25,622 nucleotides of DNA. Source: Anaerolineales bacterium. Lineage in GTDB: Bacteria > Chloroflexota > Anaerolineae > Anaerolineales > E44-bin32. Made by a program: the position numbers and the translations under genes. The notes under the pieces are model-generated. The model did no database searches, was not told the DNA's origin, and worked only from the letters and a program-made list of their open reading frames with translations. The stretch spans positions 23,188 through 48,809 of the forward strand of contig WVZH01000480.1 of NCBI GenBank assembly GCA_011772595.1. The letters are read 5' to 3'. This document shows positions 24,906 to 25,622 of this stretch, one piece after another. Each line of letters opens with the position of its first letter. Positions within the stretch are counted from its first letter, which is position 1.

Positions 24906-25582
24906 AAACACGCGGTCATATTTTTCGACGGCCTAAAGTGCCGGGCTGGATGGTCTTGACTGGCGTGATGCCGTCCTTGGGGATGGGATCTCCCTTGTTC
25001 ATGGAGAGGATGCTTGAGCTGGTAGATCTCTCATGGCCCCCTGTCTGTCTTGCATTAGAAGCGGGTTTATCCGAGGAATTCGGCACCGTCCTTGACGATT
25101 TGGAGACGCTGCTTGGTGTCGATGTCACGGTGCTCGATCTCTCCGACATGTCTCCAGATGAAGTCGTCGAGGCTGGAAGACAATCGGGTTTGATCGTCCT
25201 TGCCGGGGGAGAGTCCAGCGATTGGTACAACCATTTTATAGCGGATCCAATCAGAGAACACCCAGAAACCTTTATCCAGCAGGGTAGGATGTTCATTGCC
25301 GTCGGCTCTGCAGCAGGTGCACTTGGGGTGTGGATGCACTCCAGCGTCGAGGGCGATCTCTTCCCGGGTCTGGGGTGGCTGGTGGGAGGGATCGTCCTGC
25401 CTGGCGAGACTGCGCCGATGGAGATCCCAAGCGTGCGAGAAACACTTCAAGCTGAAGAGCACAGCTACGCAATCGGCTTACCGGCCGGCGCTATTCTCGC
25501 ATTGGGGCCTGACGAAGAAGTTGAGGTGTGGGGAAATGTAAAGCCCGTGATTTCGCTCGGGAAAGGGTGGGGAACCGCATGA
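24902..25582 (+). CDS. S51-like (type 1 glutamine amidotransferase-fold) protein without the usual nucleophile
   Basis: The 226-residue protein resembles the cyanophycinase/dipeptidase E (S51) fold. LIVLAGGESSDWY (about 97-109) matches the GGGNT loop and FPGLGWLVGGIVLPG the later GLGLL segment. The nucleophile elbow, normally GxSAGA, reads GSAAGA at 135-140, so the serine position is occupied by alanine (Ala137), with Ser136 one residue early. It may be an inactive relative with a binding role, or Ser136 may have taken over. It starts with ATGA overlapping the M20 stop and ends with ATGA overlapping the next gene, so it sits firmly in the ricT-PIG-L-M20 operon. Family placement is moderately sure, function unknown. 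Confidence 0.6.
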   Translation: MKTRGHIFRRPKVPGWMVLTGVMPSLGMGSPLFMERMLELVDLSWPPVCLALEAGLSEEFGTVLDDLETLLGVDVTVLDLSDMSPDEVVEAGRQSGLIVLAGGESSDWYNHFIADPIREHPETFIQQGRMFIAVGSAAGALGVWMHSSVEGDLFPGLGWLVGGIVLPGETAPMEIPSVRETLQAEEHSYAIGLPAGAILALGPDEEVEVWGNVKPVISLGKGWGTA

Positions 25583-25622
25583 GTGACAATGGACGTTCCA
25601 ATGTTTTGGTCTTCACCAAACC
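25579..25622 (+). CDS. first codons of a further gene, cut by the window end
   Basis: An ATG at 25579 overlaps the stop of the upstream gene (ATGA) and is open to the end of the window, giving MSDNGRSNVLVFTK. This is too short to assign. The overlap suggests it is the next member of the same operon. Confidence 0.6.
   Translation, partial: MSDNGRSNVLVFTK

Overview
This is a bacterial chromosomal window with protein genes packed almost end to end. All are on the plus strand except one A-type Fe-S carrier gene. The gene set includes a complex I Q-module with fused NuoCD, a four-subunit 2-oxoacid:ferredoxin oxidoreductase, a deazaflavin-type nitroreductase-family protein, a Pro/Thr-rich SH3b surface protein, and RicT with a PIG-L deacetylase. 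This mix suggests an anaerobic or facultative Chloroflexota, perhaps an Anaerolineae-like lineage. That is inference from gene content; the window has no rRNA or other decisive marker. I saw no tRNA, CRISPR array, transposase or phage gene.

Layout. 1-4.0 kb: the 3' part of ligA, rlmI, a rhomboid protease and a metallo-beta-lactamase-fold hydrolase coupled to it. 4.2-10 kb, lipid and envelope genes: a long fusion of an alpha/beta-hydrolase with an acyl-CoA-synthetase-type ligase, a membrane-anchored polysaccharide deacetylase, a deazaflavin-type protein, a diacylglycerol-kinase-like gene broken by two in-frame stops, and an acyltransferase overlapping its end. 10.2-12.3 kb: a Na+/Ca2+ exchanger fused to a universal stress domain, then a PilZ protein. 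12.6-15.4 kb: korDABC. 15.4-16.4 kb: a spacer carrying a dispersed repeat, then an anchored SH3b protein ending in a strong bidirectional terminator. 16.4-21.9 kb: erpA/iscA (minus), divergent from an operon nuoB-nuoCD-nuoI-small Cys protein-mrp, which is driven by a perfect-consensus promoter with a hairpin at the predicted 5' end of the mRNA. 22.0-25.6 kb: ricT, a PIG-L deacetylase, an M20 amidohydrolase, a degenerate S51-like protein and the first codons of another gene, mostly with overlapping stop/start codons.

The most coherent theme is Fe-S redox biology. NuoB, NuoI, KorD and KorB are cluster proteins. ErpA and Mrp are carriers beside them, and RicT also has cluster-type cysteines. The Mrp here lacks the CxxC that carries the cluster in ApbC/Ind1-type proteins, while the small gene overlapping its start encodes a CxxC...CxxC protein of unknown function. 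That pair is the best candidate here for an undescribed system. Second are the hydrolase-ligase fusion and the nonsense-riddled but frame-preserved kinase gene.
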